A stretch of DNA of 64,000 bases from Gordonia jinghuaiqii (lineage in GTDB: Bacteria > Actinomycetota > Actinomycetes > Mycobacteriales > Mycobacteriaceae): contig NZ_CP059491.1 in assembly GCF_014041935.1 (NCBI RefSeq), positions 930,001 through 994,000 on the forward strand, given 5' to 3'. Of this stretch, positions 50,101 through 64,000 are shown in pieces; positions within the stretch are counted from its first letter, which is position 1, and each line of letters starts with the position of its first letter. The notes below the pieces were generated by a model. That model was not told the DNA's origin, made no database searches, and saw nothing but the letters and a program-made list of their open reading frames with translations. A program made the translations under genes and the position numbers.

Positions 50101-53100
50101 CACGAACACGACTGCGGTCCCCGCGCGGCGTCGACGATCGTCGATGAGATCGACCACGACGTGCTGGTTGGTCGGGTCGAGGCTGGCCAGGGGCTCGTCG
50201 CAGAGCAGCAGCTCGGGATCACTGACCACGGCCTGCGCGACGCGGAGCCGCTGCTGCTCGCCGCCCGACAGGACGCCGAGCGGGGCGTCGGCGTAGGGGA
50301 GGGAACCCACCGCGGCCAGCGCGCTGTCCACCAGCTCGCGACGGCGCGCACGCCCCCGCAGCCCCAGACCCCACCGGCTCCCGTCGACGCCGAAGCCGAC
50401 GAGATCACGGCCGCGCAGTGCCATCGGGTCGGACTCGTCGGCGTGCTGCTGAGGGATGTAGCCGATCGCGTCGGTCGTGGTGACGGTGCCGCGGTCGAGG
50501 GGGTACTGGCGCAACAGGACCCGCAGGAACGACGTCTTGCCCGAGCCGTTGGGACCGAGGACCGCCACGAACTCGCCCGGCCGGATCGTCAGATCGAGAT
50601 CGTCCCAGAGGACGCGGTCGCCGAAGCCGAGCCGCGCGCCCGAGAACGAGACCACCGGGTCGGTTCCGGCTGTCACCGCGTTCACCTGGCCCCGGCGTCC
50701 AGCGCGGCGGCGAGGGCGTCGATCTGCGCGGCCTGCCAGGCGAGGTAGTCGGTGACGCCGTCGGGCAGGGTCTCGGTGAACTCGACCACGGGCACACCCG
50801 CGGACTCCGCGACGCCGAGCATCGCCTGCGTCACCGGGTCGACGGCCTGGGTGTTGTAGATGAGTGCCTTCGCCGTGCGGGCGGCGAGCAGGTCCTGCAT
50901 CGCGGCACGATCGGCTGCCGAGGGTGACTGACCTTCTTCGACGGCCTGGGTGAAGCCGGCCGGAGCGATGTCGACGAGTCCGGCCTCGTCGAGCAGATAA
51001 CCCGCCAGGGGTTCGGTCTGCGCGACCTTCGTGCCGTCGTGGCGCTCCCGGATGGTGGTGAGCTGCTGGCGCAGGCCGTCGATGCCGGTGGTGAAGGTCT
51101 CGGCGTTGGCCCGGTAGGTCTCGGCGTTGGCGGGGTCCTTGTCGGACAGGGCGTCGGCGACCCGGTCGGCGACCTTCGCGACGACGGGCAGGTCGTAGAA
51201 GACGTGCTCGTTCATGTCGCCGTGGTCGTGTCCGTCGCCGTCATGTCCGTCGTGGTCATCCTGCTCGCCGGTGAGGGCGTACGCGTCGATGACCGTGGCG
51301 CCGGACGACTCGGCGGCCCGTTCCATGTAGGCGTCGTAGTGGCCGCCGTTGAGGACGATGATGTCGGCGTCGGCGACCGTCGCGGTGTCGGCGGCGGAGG
51401 GCTCGAACTCATGGGGATCGCCGTCGGCGTTGGTGTAGAGCGCCGTGACGGTGGCCTTGTCGCCGGCCACCGCGGCCGCCACCGAGCCCCAGACGTTGGT
51501 GGAGGTCACCACTGTCGGGGTGCCGTCGCCGTCGCCGGGGTTCCCGGAGCATCCGGACAGCACCAGGGCCGCCGCGGACAGCGCGCCGGCCGCAGCCAAC
51601 AGTGTCTTCCTCATCGCCAACCTTTACGCAAATGACAATCGTTACCGAAAGCAGTCTAGGTGATGTCCGGGCTGAGCGCGAAGGGCGTGGTCGCCCGACC
51701 AGGGCGTGGCACCTTCGTCTCGGCCATTTCTCTATGGTGGACACCATGACCTCGAGCCCGTTGCCGCGGCGTGTCGCGCTGATCTCCGTGCACACGTCGC
51801 CGCTGGCGCAACCGGGCACCGGGGACGCCGGCGGCCTGAACGTCTACGTCTGGCAGACGGCCATCCGGCTGGCGCGACGCGGCGTCGAGGTCGAGATCTT
51901 CACGCGGGCGACTTCCTCGACCGACGCGCCCACGGTCGCGGCCGCACCCGGTGTGACGGTCCGGCACGTGGTCGCGGGGCCCTTCGAGGGGCTCGACAAG
52001 CGTGATCTGCCCGCGCAGCTGTGTGCCTTCACCGCCGGGGTGCTGCGCGCCGAGGCCGCCCAGGCGCCGGGTCATTACGACGTGATCCACTCGCACTACT
52101 GGCTTTCGGGGCAGGTCGGTTGGCTCGCCCGTGACCGGTGGGGCGTGCCGCTGGTGCACACCGCGCACACGTTGGCGGCGGTCAAGAACGCGGCGCTGGC
52201 GGACGGGGACACCGCTGAACCGCAGCTCCGCGTGATCGGTGAGCAACAGGTCGTCGGCGAGGCCGACCGTCTGGTGGCGAACACCGAAACCGAAGCAGCC
52301 GAACTCCTCTCGATGTACGACGCCGCCGGGGAGCGTATCGACGTGGTGACGCCCGGGGCCGATCTGGACTGCTACACGCCGGGCTCCTCGTCGGCCGCCC
52401 GCGCGGCGCTGGGGCTCGACCCCGACGAGACGATCGTGACCTTCGTCGGACGCATCCAGCCTCTCAAGGCGCCGGACCTGCTGGTCTCGGCGGCCGCGCC
52501 GCTGATCGCCGAGGCTGCCGCCACCGGCCGCAAGCTGCGTGTGCTGGTGGTGGGCGGGCCGTCGGGTTCCGGGCTCCAGCGGCCGACAGCGTTGATGGAA
52601 CAGGTTGCCGCACTGGGGATCTCCGACTCGGTGACGTTCCTGCCGCCGCAGCCCTCGGATCGGCTGGTGCAGGTCTACCGGGCGTCGGATGTGGTCGCGG
52701 TGCCCAGTCATTCGGAGAGTTTCGGTCTCGTCGCCATCGAGGCGCAGGCGTGCGGAACGCCGGTCATCGCCGCCAACGTGGGCGGTCTCGGGGTGGCCGT
52801 CGCCGACGGCCGGACCGGGGTACTCGTCAACGGGCACGCCGTCGGTGACTGGACGAACGCCCTGGAAAAGCTTCTCGCGCAACCGGACCTGCTCCGTGAA
52901 CTCGGTCAGAACGCCAGATTGCACGCCGAGCAGTTCTCGTGGGAGCACACCGTCGATCAACTCATCGAGAGTTACGGGCGGGCGATGACGTCGTTCGCCG
53001 AGCGTCGCGACGCCGACCGGGCCGGCGCGGCTGTGGCGCCGGGCGGATCGACGCGGGTCCGGCGACGCTGGCGGCGACGGCGTTCGCGCGCGAGCGTCTG

Positions 53101-56100
53101 AGGCGTACGCCCGGCGAACGGGCGGCCACGGCATGAGGTTTCACCGGAGCACCATCGAGGAGAGGACGGGCGTGAGCCGCACCGAGGTCATCGACCTGCT
53201 CGAGAAGACACTGACCGAGAACGAGATCCCCTACACGCGCAAGGACGGCGGTGGGGCCGACATCGACCACGTCGTCCTCGAGCTCCCGGGCGAACGCAAA
53301 CTCAAGACCACGGTGCTGCTGTCGGCCAGCGAGCACGGGGTCCGGGTCGAGGCGTTCGTCTGTCGCAGGCCCGACGAGAACCACGCAGGCGTCTACAAGT
53401 ACCTGCTGAAGCGCAACCGCCGTTTGTACGGGGTCGCCTACACCATCGACAACACCGGTGACATCTACCTGGTCGGCCGGATCTCGGCGGACGCGCTGAG
53501 CTCCGGTGAGGTCGATCGCATCCTGGGGCAGGTCCTCGAGGCCGCCGACGGCGACTTCAACACCCTTCTCGAACTCGGCTTCCTCGCCTCCATCCAGCGG
53601 GAGTGGGCGTGGCGGGTCTCGCGCGGTGAATCGCTGCGAAACCTCCTCGCCTTCGAGCATCTCATCGACAAGGAATCGTTACCCGAGGCGGGCGCTCCCC
53701 TCGAAGGCCGTTATGTGCCCGGCGAATCGGTCGTCGAGGGTGCGCAGAGTTCGAGCGAGGCCCGGTCCGGCACTGCCGACTGACCGAGCGTGCGTGTGTC
53801 CCGTGGCGCGGGTGGTCGGCCCATTCCGCTGCCGGAGCTGCGTCGGGTCGTAGAATTCGACCGAGGTCCACGTCACACCGTGTCAACGCTGGTTGGTACG
53901 ATGCGCGGGCGCGAGAACCCATCAACGGAGGTGCCATGAGTTTCAGCAGTCCTTTTCCCGATGTCGAGATCCCTGATGTGAGCGTGTTCGAGTTTCTGTT
54001 CGGCTCGATGGCCGAGGGGGATCTGGGACGTACGGCGCTGGTGGACCCGAAGTCGGGTGCGACGACTACGTATGGGCAGCTGATCTCGCAGATCGAGGCG
54101 GCCGCGGGTGCGTTGGCGTCGCGGGGCGTCGGCGTGGGTGATGTGGTGGGGATTCTGTCGCCGAACATTCCGGCGTTCGCGACGGTGTTCCACGGCATCC
54201 TGCGGGCCGGGGGGACGGCGACGACGATCAATGCGTTGTTCACCGCCCCGGAGATCGCCAAGCAGTTGCGGGATTCGGGCGCGAAGATGCTGGTGACGAT
54301 CTCGCCGATGCTCGAGCAGGCCAAGGCTGCCGCCGCTGAGGTGGGGTTGGCCGATGTCGATCTGATCGTGTTGGACGGGGACGGGCAGGATGCGTCGGGG
54401 CACCCGAATGCGGCGGATCTGCTGGGGGCGGGGCTGGCGGCGCCGGAGGTGTCGTTTGATCCGGCCACCCATGTGGCGGTGTTGCCGTACTCCTCGGGCA
54501 CGACCGGTAATCCGAAGGGTGTGGCCCTCTCGCATCGCAATCTGGTGGCCAACGTCGCCCAGATCCGCCCGTTGCAGGGGATGGGTGCCGATGATGTGGT
54601 GATCGCGGTGTTGCCGTTCTTCCACATCTACGGGATGACCGTGCTGTTGAATGCGGCGTTGTTCAATCGCGCGTCGCTGGTGGTGATGCCGCGGTTCGAT
54701 CTGGTGGAGTTCTTGGAGAACATCCAGAACCACAAGGTGACGATGGCGTATATCGCGCCGCCGGTGGCGGTGGCATTGGCCAAGCATCCGATCATCGACA
54801 ACTACGATTTGAGCTCGTTGCACACGATGATGTCGGGGGCCGCGCCGCTGGACGACGAGTTGGGCCAGGCGGTGGCCAAGCGGCTGGATCTGCACATGCT
54901 GCAGGGCTATGGGATGAGCGAGCTCTCGCCGGTGAGCCACATCATCCCGGCCGATACCCCGGGGTTGCTGGGCCGGCAGGACCCGCCGTTGTCCTCGACG
55001 GGGTGGGCGGTACCCAATTCGGAGAACAAGATCGTCGACCCGGGCACGGGTGCCGAGATCGGGTTGCCGAGCGAGGGATTGTCCGAGCCCGGTGAGCTGT
55101 GGGTGAAGGGACCCAACGTGATGCTGGGGTACCTCAACAACGAGCAGGCGACCGCGGACACCATCGACGCCGACGGATACCTCCACACCGGCGACATGGC
55201 GCAGGTCGATCCGACGGGGTGTGTCTACATCGTCGATCGGCTCAAGGAGCTGATCAAGTACAAGGGTTATCAGGTGCCGCCGGCGGAGTTGGAGGCGTTG
55301 CTGCTGACAAACGACAAGATCGCGGATGCGGCGGTGATCGGGGTGCTCGATGCCGAGGGTGAGGAGATCCCCAAGGCGTTCGTGGTGGCTCAGCCGGGTG
55401 CGGAGCTCACTGCCGATGAGGTGATGGAGTTCGTGGCGTCGAAGGTGGCTCCGCACAAGAAGGTTCGTGCGGTGGAGTTCATCGAGGCGATCCCGAAGTC
55501 GGCGTCGGGCAAGATCCTGCGCAAGGATCTCCGGAAGTAGTCCTGCTGGAATCCCTATGACGTTGTGCCCGGTTTCCGGGCACAACGTCATAGGGATCGG
55601 GGTCTAGGCGATCGGGGTCTAGGCGATCAGGGTCATGGGGCGATCGGGTTCGGTTCGATTCAGGGGATCTCGTGCGGGGGGATGTCGTCATAGGCGACCT
55701 CCACCACCCCGGTGCGCTTGTTCCACCAGTAGGTGAGACCCCACAGGATGACGCCGAAGAGGAGCAACCAGCCGGCGACGACGTACTGCTCGGGATCGCG
55801 GCCGGTGAACGGCAGGGTCAGGTACCCGCAGGTCACCGCGCCGACCACAGCGATCGGGGTGTACGTGCGGAAATGCTTGTGCTCGACCTTGTCCCGGCGC
55901 AGAACCAGGACCGCGATGTTGACCACGGTGAACACCGCCAGGAGCAACAATGCGGTGGTGCCGCCGAGCAGGCCGACGATGGAGCCCTTCGGGTCGGCGC
56001 TGACGTAGGCCAGCAGGCACAGGGCGACGACCGTGGTGAAGATGATCGCGGCGAACGGCGTCCGGCGCCCCGGGTGCACGTAGGCGAGGAATTTGGGGAG

Positions 56101-59100
56101 CACCCCCTGCTTGGCCATCCCGTACAGGAGACGGCTCGCCATCATCATGTTGATGAGCGCGGTGTTGGCGACGGCGAACATCGAGATCCACGGAAGCAGA
56201 TCGGACATCGGGAAATCCGGGGCGGCGGTCTGGACGACGTCGACGAGCGGTGTCTCGCTCTCGGCCAACACGCCGACGGGCACGATGGCGACCGCGCAGA
56301 TCGCGATGAGGACGTACACCACGGCGGTGATACCGAGGCCGCTCAGCATCACCTTCGGGAAGATGCGGACCGGGTCCTTGCACTCCTCGGCCATGTTGAC
56401 CGAGTCCTCGAATCCGACGAGCGCGAAGAAGGCCAGTGAGGTGGCCGCGGTGACCGCGATGAAGGCGTTCTTGTCGTCGGGGCTGTCGAAGGCCACCACC
56501 GAATCCCAGTGGTCGGCGTTGCCGCCGACGATGAACCAGTAGCCGATGAACAACACGAGAAGCAGACCGGTCAGCTCCACCAGCGTCAGGACCACATTGG
56601 TGCCCACACCTTCGGCGACACCGCGGAAGTTGACGAACATGACCAGCAGCAGGAAGCCGATGGCGATCGCGAAGAGCGCGGGGTTGGTGGCGTCGGGGGA
56701 GTCACCGGTGAACGCGGTCAGCATGTTCACCGCGAAGGCCCGCGAGGCCGTCGTCGCCGAGGTGATACCCGAACACATCACCGTGAACAGGACGATGAAC
56801 GTGATGAAGTGGATGCCGAAGGCCTTGTGCACGTACAGGGCTGCACCCGCGGCCTGCGGGTACTTCGTCACCAGTTCGAGGTAGGAGAACGCGGTGAGCG
56901 TCGCGACCGTGAATGCGATCAGGAACGGCACCCATGCGGCGCCACCGACCTCGCCGGCCACCTGGCCGGTGAGCGCGTACACGCCGGTACCCAGGATGTC
57001 GCCGATGATGAACAACAACAACAACTTCCAGCCGAGTACGCGTTTGAGCTCGGGCTGCTTTTCGGCATTCTGACCGGTCTCGCCGGCGCTGGTGCTGGCT
57101 GTCATGCGCTTACGCTAGACCCACCTCGTCGAACTTGCGCGTCGAATCGAGCGCTTGCCCACCATCCCGCCCCGACGGCACGCGCGGACTGTGGAAAACT
57201 ATCCGCCATGAGCAACGGCACCCTGATCCTGATGCGTCACGGCGAGAGCGAATGGAATGCGTCCAATCAGTTCACCGGCTGGGTGGACGTGGCGCTGACG
57301 GAGAAGGGCAAGGCCGAGGCCGTCCGCGCGGGTGAACTCCTCGTCGAACACGACGTCCTGCCGGACGTGCTCTACACGTCGTTGCTGCGTCGTGCGATCT
57401 CGACCGCGCAGATCGCGCTCGACACCGCCGACCGGCACTGGATTCCGGTCGTCCGCGACTGGCGCCTCAACGAACGGCACTACGGGGCGTTGCAGGGGCT
57501 CAACAAGGCCGACACGCTGGAGAAGTACGGCCAGGAGCAGTTCATGCTGTGGCGTCGCAGCTACGACACCCCGCCCCCGGCGATCGAGCCCGACGCCGAG
57601 TACAGCCAGGTGGGCGACCCGCGCTACGCCGACCTCGACGAGGTGCCGCTGACGGAGTGCCTCAAGGACGTCGTCGCGCGGATGATCCCGTACTTCACCG
57701 AGACGATCTCGGCGGACATCAAGGCGGGCAAGACGGTGCTCATCGCCGCGCACGGCAACTCGCTGCGTGCCCTCGTCAAGTATCTCGACGGCATCTCCGA
57801 CGAGGACATCGCCGGCCTGAACATCCCCACCGGCAACCCGTTGCGCTACGACCTCGACGAGAACCTCAAGCCGCTCAATCCGGGCGGCACCTACCTCGAT
57901 CCCGAAGCCGCCGCCGCCGGTGCGGCCGCGGTCGCCGCGCAGGGCCAGAAGTAGGGGCACGGGCCGCACGGGAGGACGTGTCCACCGCCGACGACGCAAT
58001 TCGGGACTTGTAACACATCTCGCCATGGCGCCGATAGTGTGACGCGCGCTACATTAGACGGCATGGCGGATGTGGGTACCTTGCGATTCGACCATTCACC
58101 TGCCCAGGAACGCTATGAGGCGGTACTCGTGACCGACCAGTTCGGTGAGGACGAGGTGGTCGGTTACGTCGACTATGTCTCGGAGCCGTATCAGGTGGTG
58201 CTGACGCACACCGTGGTCCGGGAGCAGTACAGCGGTAAGGGCTATGCGGCCCAACTCGTTCGGGTCGTGCTCGAGGACATCCGTGGCAGCGGCAAGCAGG
58301 TCGTCCCGGTGTGTTCCTACGTGCAGCGGTTCATCGAACGCCATCCCGAGTTCGCCGACTTGGCGGTTCGGGTCCCGCAGTGAGGGGTCGGCAGTGAGTT
58401 CCGGTAGCGAGAGCTCGGCGCGGTGAGAGCCAGGTCACGGCCGTCCCGCGTTCCCGCCGGGACTCCGGCGAACACCGCGTGAACAGCTGCCGAACACCCC
58501 TGTCAGATGTGCGTCCGGTGTTCGTCGGGCCGTAAGCTGCACACGTGACCGCCGCTATCTCAGCCGCGACGATCGCGTTCGTACTCGCGCTCTTCCTCGG
58601 TGTCTTCATCGGTCGGCACATCCGCGACAGCGGGTGGCCCCGGGGACTCGTGCCTGCCAGGTTCTTCCCGCGCAGAGCCGCGGCCGGTGACGGCGGGCAG
58701 CGCGTCGCCACCCCCCGCACCCGCAGTCCGGAACCGACCTCGCGCGAGGTCCCCGCGTCCGCGGAGGCCCGCGACTCCGATGTCCGGTCCACGACCTCCG
58801 ACGGTCGTATGACCAAGGCAGGCCTGCTGAGCATGGTGGTGCGCAACTCGTCCACCGCGGTCGCGGTGGTCGACGAGTTCCGCGACGTGGTCCTCTACAA
58901 CCAGCGTGCGGTCGAGCTCGGGATGGTGCGCGAGATGCTCCTCGCCGACCCGGTCTGGGATGCAGTGAAAGAGATCCTCGACACCGGCGCCGAACGGCAC
59001 TTCGAGTTCAGTCCACCGACGTCGAGCCTCGGTTTCGTCTCGACCGGCCGCACCCCGCGGCCCACCGTCGAGCACGTGCGTTGCCTCGCCCGCCTGGTCG

Positions 59101-62100
59101 CCCAGGGCGACGAGCGCTACGCCGTCGTCTACGGCCTCGACGACACCGAGCACAAGCGCGTGGAGGCCACCCGCCGCGACTTCGTCGCGAACGTCTCGCA
59201 CGAACTCAAGACGCCGGTGGGTGCCATCGGCCTGCTCGCCGAGGCCATGCTCGAATCGGCCGACGACACCGACTCGGTCCAGCACTTCGGCCGCCGGGTG
59301 GTGGGTGAGACCAAACGCATGGGCAACATGGTCAGCGAACTGCTCGCGCTCTCGCGTCTGCAGGGCGGAGACACCCCGGAGTTCACCCGCATCGACGTCG
59401 ACGCCCTCATCGACGACGCGATCGCGGCGTCGACCCTGGCAGCGGAGGCGGCCGCCATCGAGCTGCGGGCCGACGCACCCATCTCGGTGACGATCCGCGG
59501 TGACCGTCTGCTGCTGCTCACGGCGCTGAACAACCTGATCGCCAACGCCATCTCCTATTCGCCGTCGGGCACCACCGTGTCGGTCAGCCGTCGCGTCATC
59601 AAGATCGACGGCCGGCCCATGGTCGCCATCGCGGTCACCGACCGCGGCATCGGGATCGCGCCCGCCGACCAGCAGCGCGTGTTCGAACGGTTCTTCCGCG
59701 TCGACCAGGCGCGCTCGCGCCTCACCGGCGGCACCGGACTGGGCCTGGCGATCGTCAAACACGTCGCGGCCAACCACGGCGGCACCATCAACCTGTGGAG
59801 CAAGCCGGGTACCGGCTCCACCTTCACCCTCTGCATCCCCGAGGACCTCTCCGACGCGGGCTGGCCCGACGAGACCGAATACGCGCAGGAGCCGGCGGCC
59901 CGCCGGCCTGCGGTCAATCCACCTTCCGGTGACGACGACAAAGGAAACAAGAGTTGACCCACGTACTGATCGTCGAGGACGAGGAGTCGCTGGCGGACCC
60001 GCTGGCGTTCCTGCTGCGTAAGGAAGGGTTCGAGGCCAGTGTCATCTCCGATGGCGCGCAGGCGTTGTCGGCCTTCGACCGCCTCAGCCCCGACATCGTG
60101 CTCCTCGACCTCATGCTGCCCGGGATGTCGGGTACCGAGATCTGCAAGGCCCTGCGCACACGTTCCAATGTGCCGGTGATCATGGTGACTGCGCGCGACA
60201 CCGAGATCGACAAGGTCGTCGGGCTCGAACTCGGCGCCGATGACTATGTGACCAAGCCGTATTCGGCTCGCGAGCTCATCGCGCGCATCCGCGCGGTGCT
60301 GCGGCGTGGCAGCGAGACCGTCGATGACGGCCTCGAGATCGGGGTGCTCGAGGCCGGTCCCGTCCGGATGGATGTCGAGCGGCATACGGTCTCCGTCAGT
60401 GGTGCGCCGATCACGTTGCCGCTCAAGGAGTTCGACCTACTCGAGTATCTGCTGCGCAACGCTGGGCGGGTGCTGACCAGGGGGCAGCTCATCGACCGGG
60501 TCTGGGGTGTGGACTACGTCGGCGACACCAAGACGCTCGACGTGCATGTCAAGCGTCTGCGTTCGAAGATCGAGCCGGACCCGGCAAATCCCAAGCATCT
60601 CATCACCGTTCGCGGCCTCGGGTACAAGCTCGAGGCCTGAGGGGCCGGCGCCCCCGGCTACTCCGGGGGCTGCAGCTCGTACTTGACGTCGGTATCCCGG
60701 CGGGTGGTGGCGGCCTGGGTGGCCGGGTGAATCGCGATGAGGCCCAATCCGTTTCGGCGTCGACAGGCTGCGGCGAGCGCCGCGTAGGCGGCGGCCCCGA
60801 TCAGTTCGGTCAGCTCCGGGGCGTAGGACTCCCACACCTGCTTGGCTCCCACGTGGGCGTCGGGAGAACCCGAGCAGTACCACTGGAGGTCGTGGCCGCC
60901 CTCACCCCAGCCGCGGCGGTCGAACTCGGTGATCGTCGTCTGGAGTACCTGCGTGCCGTCGGGGCGTTCGACCCAGTCCTGCTCGCGACGCACCGGCAGT
61001 TGCCAGCACACATCGGGTTTCACGGTGAGGGGTTCGAGGCCCTTGCGCAGAGCCATCGAGTGCAGCGCGCAGCCGACGCCGCCGGCGAAGCCGGGACGAT
61101 TGAGAAAGATGCACGCGCCCTTGAGAAGACGTGTCTTCAGGGCGGGCTCGTCGTCGAGGTCGCCCTCCTCGAGGTACCCCTTGGGTCCCAGCGGATCCTT
61201 ACCCGATCCCTTCTTGTAGAACTGCCAGTCCTCGGGTGTCAGCATCGCGACGCCGCGGGCGAGGGTGTTGCGATCGTCGTCGTCGGACAGGTAGGCGCCG
61301 TGACTGCAGCAACCGTCGGTCTCGCGGCCGGGCAGGATGCCCTGGCAGGCGGGGGTGCCGAACACGCACGTCCAATGCGAGAGCAGCCACGTGAGGTCGG
61401 CTCGGACGACGTGTTCGGGATCGGCCGGATCGGCGAATTCGTACCATTCGCGCGGAAAGTCGAGTTCGACCTCCGGAGCTGGTGTGATTCGGGGCGCGGA
61501 CGGCGAGATGGCGGTCACCACTACACGGTAGCCGGGATCGGTCGAGCCGGACGATTGCACTACGGTTGTCGCGTGCGCTTAGGAGTTCTCGACGTGGGCA
61601 GCAACACTGTCCACCTCCTGGTGGTCGACGCTCATCGCGGCGGCCACCCCACCCCGATGAGTTCGACCAAGGCGGTTCTGCGTCTCGCCGAGCACATAGA
61701 TGCCGACGGCCGCATGAATGACCGCGCGGTGTCCAGACTGATCGAGTCGATCGACGAGTTCACCCACATCGCCGGTACGTCGGGATGTGAACAGATCATG
61801 GCGTTCGCGACGTCGGCCGTGCGCGACGCCACCAACTCCGACGAGCTGCTCGCCGAGGTCGAGAAACGCACCGGGGTTCGCGTGCTGGTCCTCTCCGGCC
61901 GCGACGAGGCCCGGCTCACGTCCCTGGCCGTCCGCCGCTGGCGCGGGTGGAGCGCCGGACGCATCCTCGCCCTCGACATCGGCGGCGGTTCCCTGGAGAT
62001 GTCCAACGGGGTCGACGAGGAGCCCGACGTCGCCCTGTCGCTCCCGCTCGGCGCCGGTCGCCTCACCCGCGAGTGGATGCCCGACGACCCGCCCGACCGG

Positions 62101-64000
62101 CGCCGCGTCGGGGTGTTGCGGGACTGGCTCGACGCCGAGCTGCGCGCTCCGGCACGTGAGCTGCTCGCCCCGGGCGCGCCGGACCTGTGCGTCGGGACGT
62201 CGAAGACCTTCCGCAGTCTCGCGCGGCTGACCGGCGCGGCGCCGTCGAGCGCCGGACCGCGGGTCCGGCGGGTGCTGACGACGAGTGGGCTGCGACAGCT
62301 CATCTCCTTCATCTCGCGGATGACGAGGGACGACCGTGCTGAACTGGAAGGCGTGAGCTCGGATCGGGCGGGACAGCTCGTCGCCGGTGCCCTCGTCGCC
62401 GAGGCCACGATGCGGGCGCTTGCTGTCGATACACTGGAAATCTGCCCATGGGCCCTTCGGGAGGGCGTGATCCTGCGCCGACTCGATGCAGAACCGGCCG
62501 ACTCGATCGGGCCCTCACAGACGCTCGGCACCCGGGAGGGCGTCGGCTGAGCCGGACTCGTGGCGCCGCGGCGCGACGCCGGGAGAGGTCTGCCGGTCGG
62601 CGACGACACAACGCCGAGAAGTACCGCAAGCGGATGCGCTCGACGAAGCATCCGATGACGTTCGAGGACGGAGCCACTTCATGTCGAAGGATTCGGAACC
62701 CGAATCTCGACCCATCTCGGTATCGGAACTGCTCGCCCGGTCACAGGGCGCCGGTGGGGGAAACACCCCGACGCGCGCCCGTGACGGTCGCGGTCGCCGT
62801 CGCGCGGGCCGCGACGGGTCGGTCTCGGTATCGGAGCTGACCGGCGAGATCCCGAAGATCACCGACGCCACCACGGCGTCCGGTACCGACACTCCAGGCC
62901 CCGAGACGGCGTCGCGGAAAGCAGCACCGGCGGAGGCCGCGGCACCGACGAGGAAACCGACCAGCCGGCGGGCCGCGGAACCGGCCGTCGAGCCGGAAGC
63001 GACCGTCGAGCCCGAGCCGGAATCGAGCGTCGAGCCCGAATCGACGGCCGAGCCCGAGCAGGTCGAGTCCCGGGCCGCCGAGAAGGCCGCGCCGTCCCGG
63101 CCGGCTCCCGACTCGTGGACACAGACCAGGTCCGGGGCACCCAGCGGTCCGTTCCCGAGGTCGACGAACCCGATCCCGCGACGCCCCGCCGACGACCGGC
63201 CGATCGTCGAACGTCCCCGTCCGGGCCGGGCGCAGGCCCACCCGGGCGGCTGGACCGCCAGCGGTATGCCCGCCTTCGGCGAGGCGCCGCCCATGTCGAC
63301 GCGCGACTTCAGCTCGGACGCCGTGGCGCGTCGCCTGGGAAAGAACCCGCCGCGTGACACCGCACCCGTCGACGAGGAGTCGGCCAACGCGGTCACCGGG
63401 ATCATCCCGCTCGTCGACGGACCCGACCACGGTGGTCACACCGAGGGTCTGGCCGTCGTCGACTCCGAAGACGTCGTGACCCACGACCTCGCCGAGGTCG
63501 ACCCCGGCACCCGCGGTCCTCGTGAACGCGGCGACCGCGGTTTCTCCGAGGTCATGGACTTCGACGCCTACCGCAATTTCGCCGATGTCGAGAGCGACAC
63601 CGACAAGCCGGCGACCAAGGGCTGGGCCGCGGCGACGGCCAAGGCCGCAGGGAAGGGCAAGGGCGGCCTGATCCAGCGGCTGTTCGGCCGCAAGAACAAG
63701 GCTGCCCCTACCCACGACGACCCGACCCACGACGACCCGACTCACGGCGACGACCGGGCCCACGGCGCAGCCGCTCGTGACCCGCACGACCCGGCGTCTG
63801 ATGCCCGGGGCGATGGGGGTTCGGACTGGGCGGATTCGGACTGGATGGCCACGGCCGCGGCCGCAGCGACTGCCGGTGGGGCGACTGCGGCTCTGGCGGC
63901 GTCGCGCACCGACGACCACCCGACCGAGGCGATCCAGCCGATCGACGACGCGCCCCGGGACGAGTCGAGCGCAGAAGAGTCGAGCGCAGAAGAGTCGCAC

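Overview
The window looks like a chromosomal segment from a high-GC mycolic-acid actinobacterium, most likely Gordonia or a close relative (Rhodococcus, Mycobacterium). The case rests on the strongly GC-biased third codon positions, frequent GTG and TTG starts, and a typical mycobacterial gene set: the mycothiol glycosyltransferase MshA, the heme-degrading enzyme MhuD, CarD, SenX3-RegX3, a DUF3073 protein and homologues of Rv0495c, Rv0497 and Rv3587c. The genus is an inference from family knowledge. No tRNA, rRNA, CRISPR array, insertion sequence or phage gene was recognised.

Layout. (1) 1-14259: the left edge cuts an EccA-like gene. The purine genes purL, purF and purM follow, interleaved with a CD225-type membrane protein, a DUF2752 protein, a GDPD-like protein, a KstR-box-preceded amine-dehydrogenase-like reductase, a glutamate-cysteine-ligase family protein, a sterol-carrier-family protein, DUF3073, a MOSC protein, a YgfZ-type protein and a class IV aminotransferase/lyase. 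(2) 14483-20611: a complete cytochrome bd operon cydABDC behind a 26-bp palindrome. (3) 20691-31934: an aldehyde dehydrogenase with a KstR-like box, a LON-domain protein, mhuD, an alpha/beta hydrolase, a proline-rich membrane protein, mutY, canB, an Rv3587c-like protein, disA, a thioesterase, radA and an lpqE-like lipoprotein. (4) 32255-33930: carD-ispD-ispF. (5) 33927-41579: an accessory island with one glycosyltransferase and four condensation-superfamily (PapA-like) acyltransferases, placed between ispF and cysS, which are neighbours in M. tuberculosis. (6) 41671-51614: cysS, an rRNA methyltransferase, pxpA, a carboxylesterase, a catalytically degenerate alpha/beta hydrolase, a crotonase, a DUF2599 lipoprotein and a zinc-type ABC importer. 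(7) 51746-64000: mshA, a YbjN protein, a fatty-acid-CoA ligase and amino-acid permease (apparently inserted), gpm1, a GNAT protein, senX3-regX3, an Rv0495c homologue, a Ppx/GppA phosphatase, and an Rv0497-like protein cut by the right edge.

How the genes work together. Most of the window is core metabolism: purine synthesis, bd-type respiration with its assembly ABC transporter, non-mevalonate isoprenoid synthesis coupled to carD, DNA repair and c-di-AMP signalling, mycothiol synthesis and phosphate-responsive signalling. The candidate new system is the acyltransferase/glycosyltransferase island, which looks like a tailoring module for an acylated glycolipid of unknown structure.

Regulation. 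About twenty genes have a TANNNT -10 hexamer ending 6-8 nt before the start codon, mostly with no ribosome binding site. This suggests a high share of leaderless mRNAs, and I used the pattern to choose several starts. Two KstR-like boxes, several unassigned palindromic operators and a pair of related long palindromic terminators are also visible.
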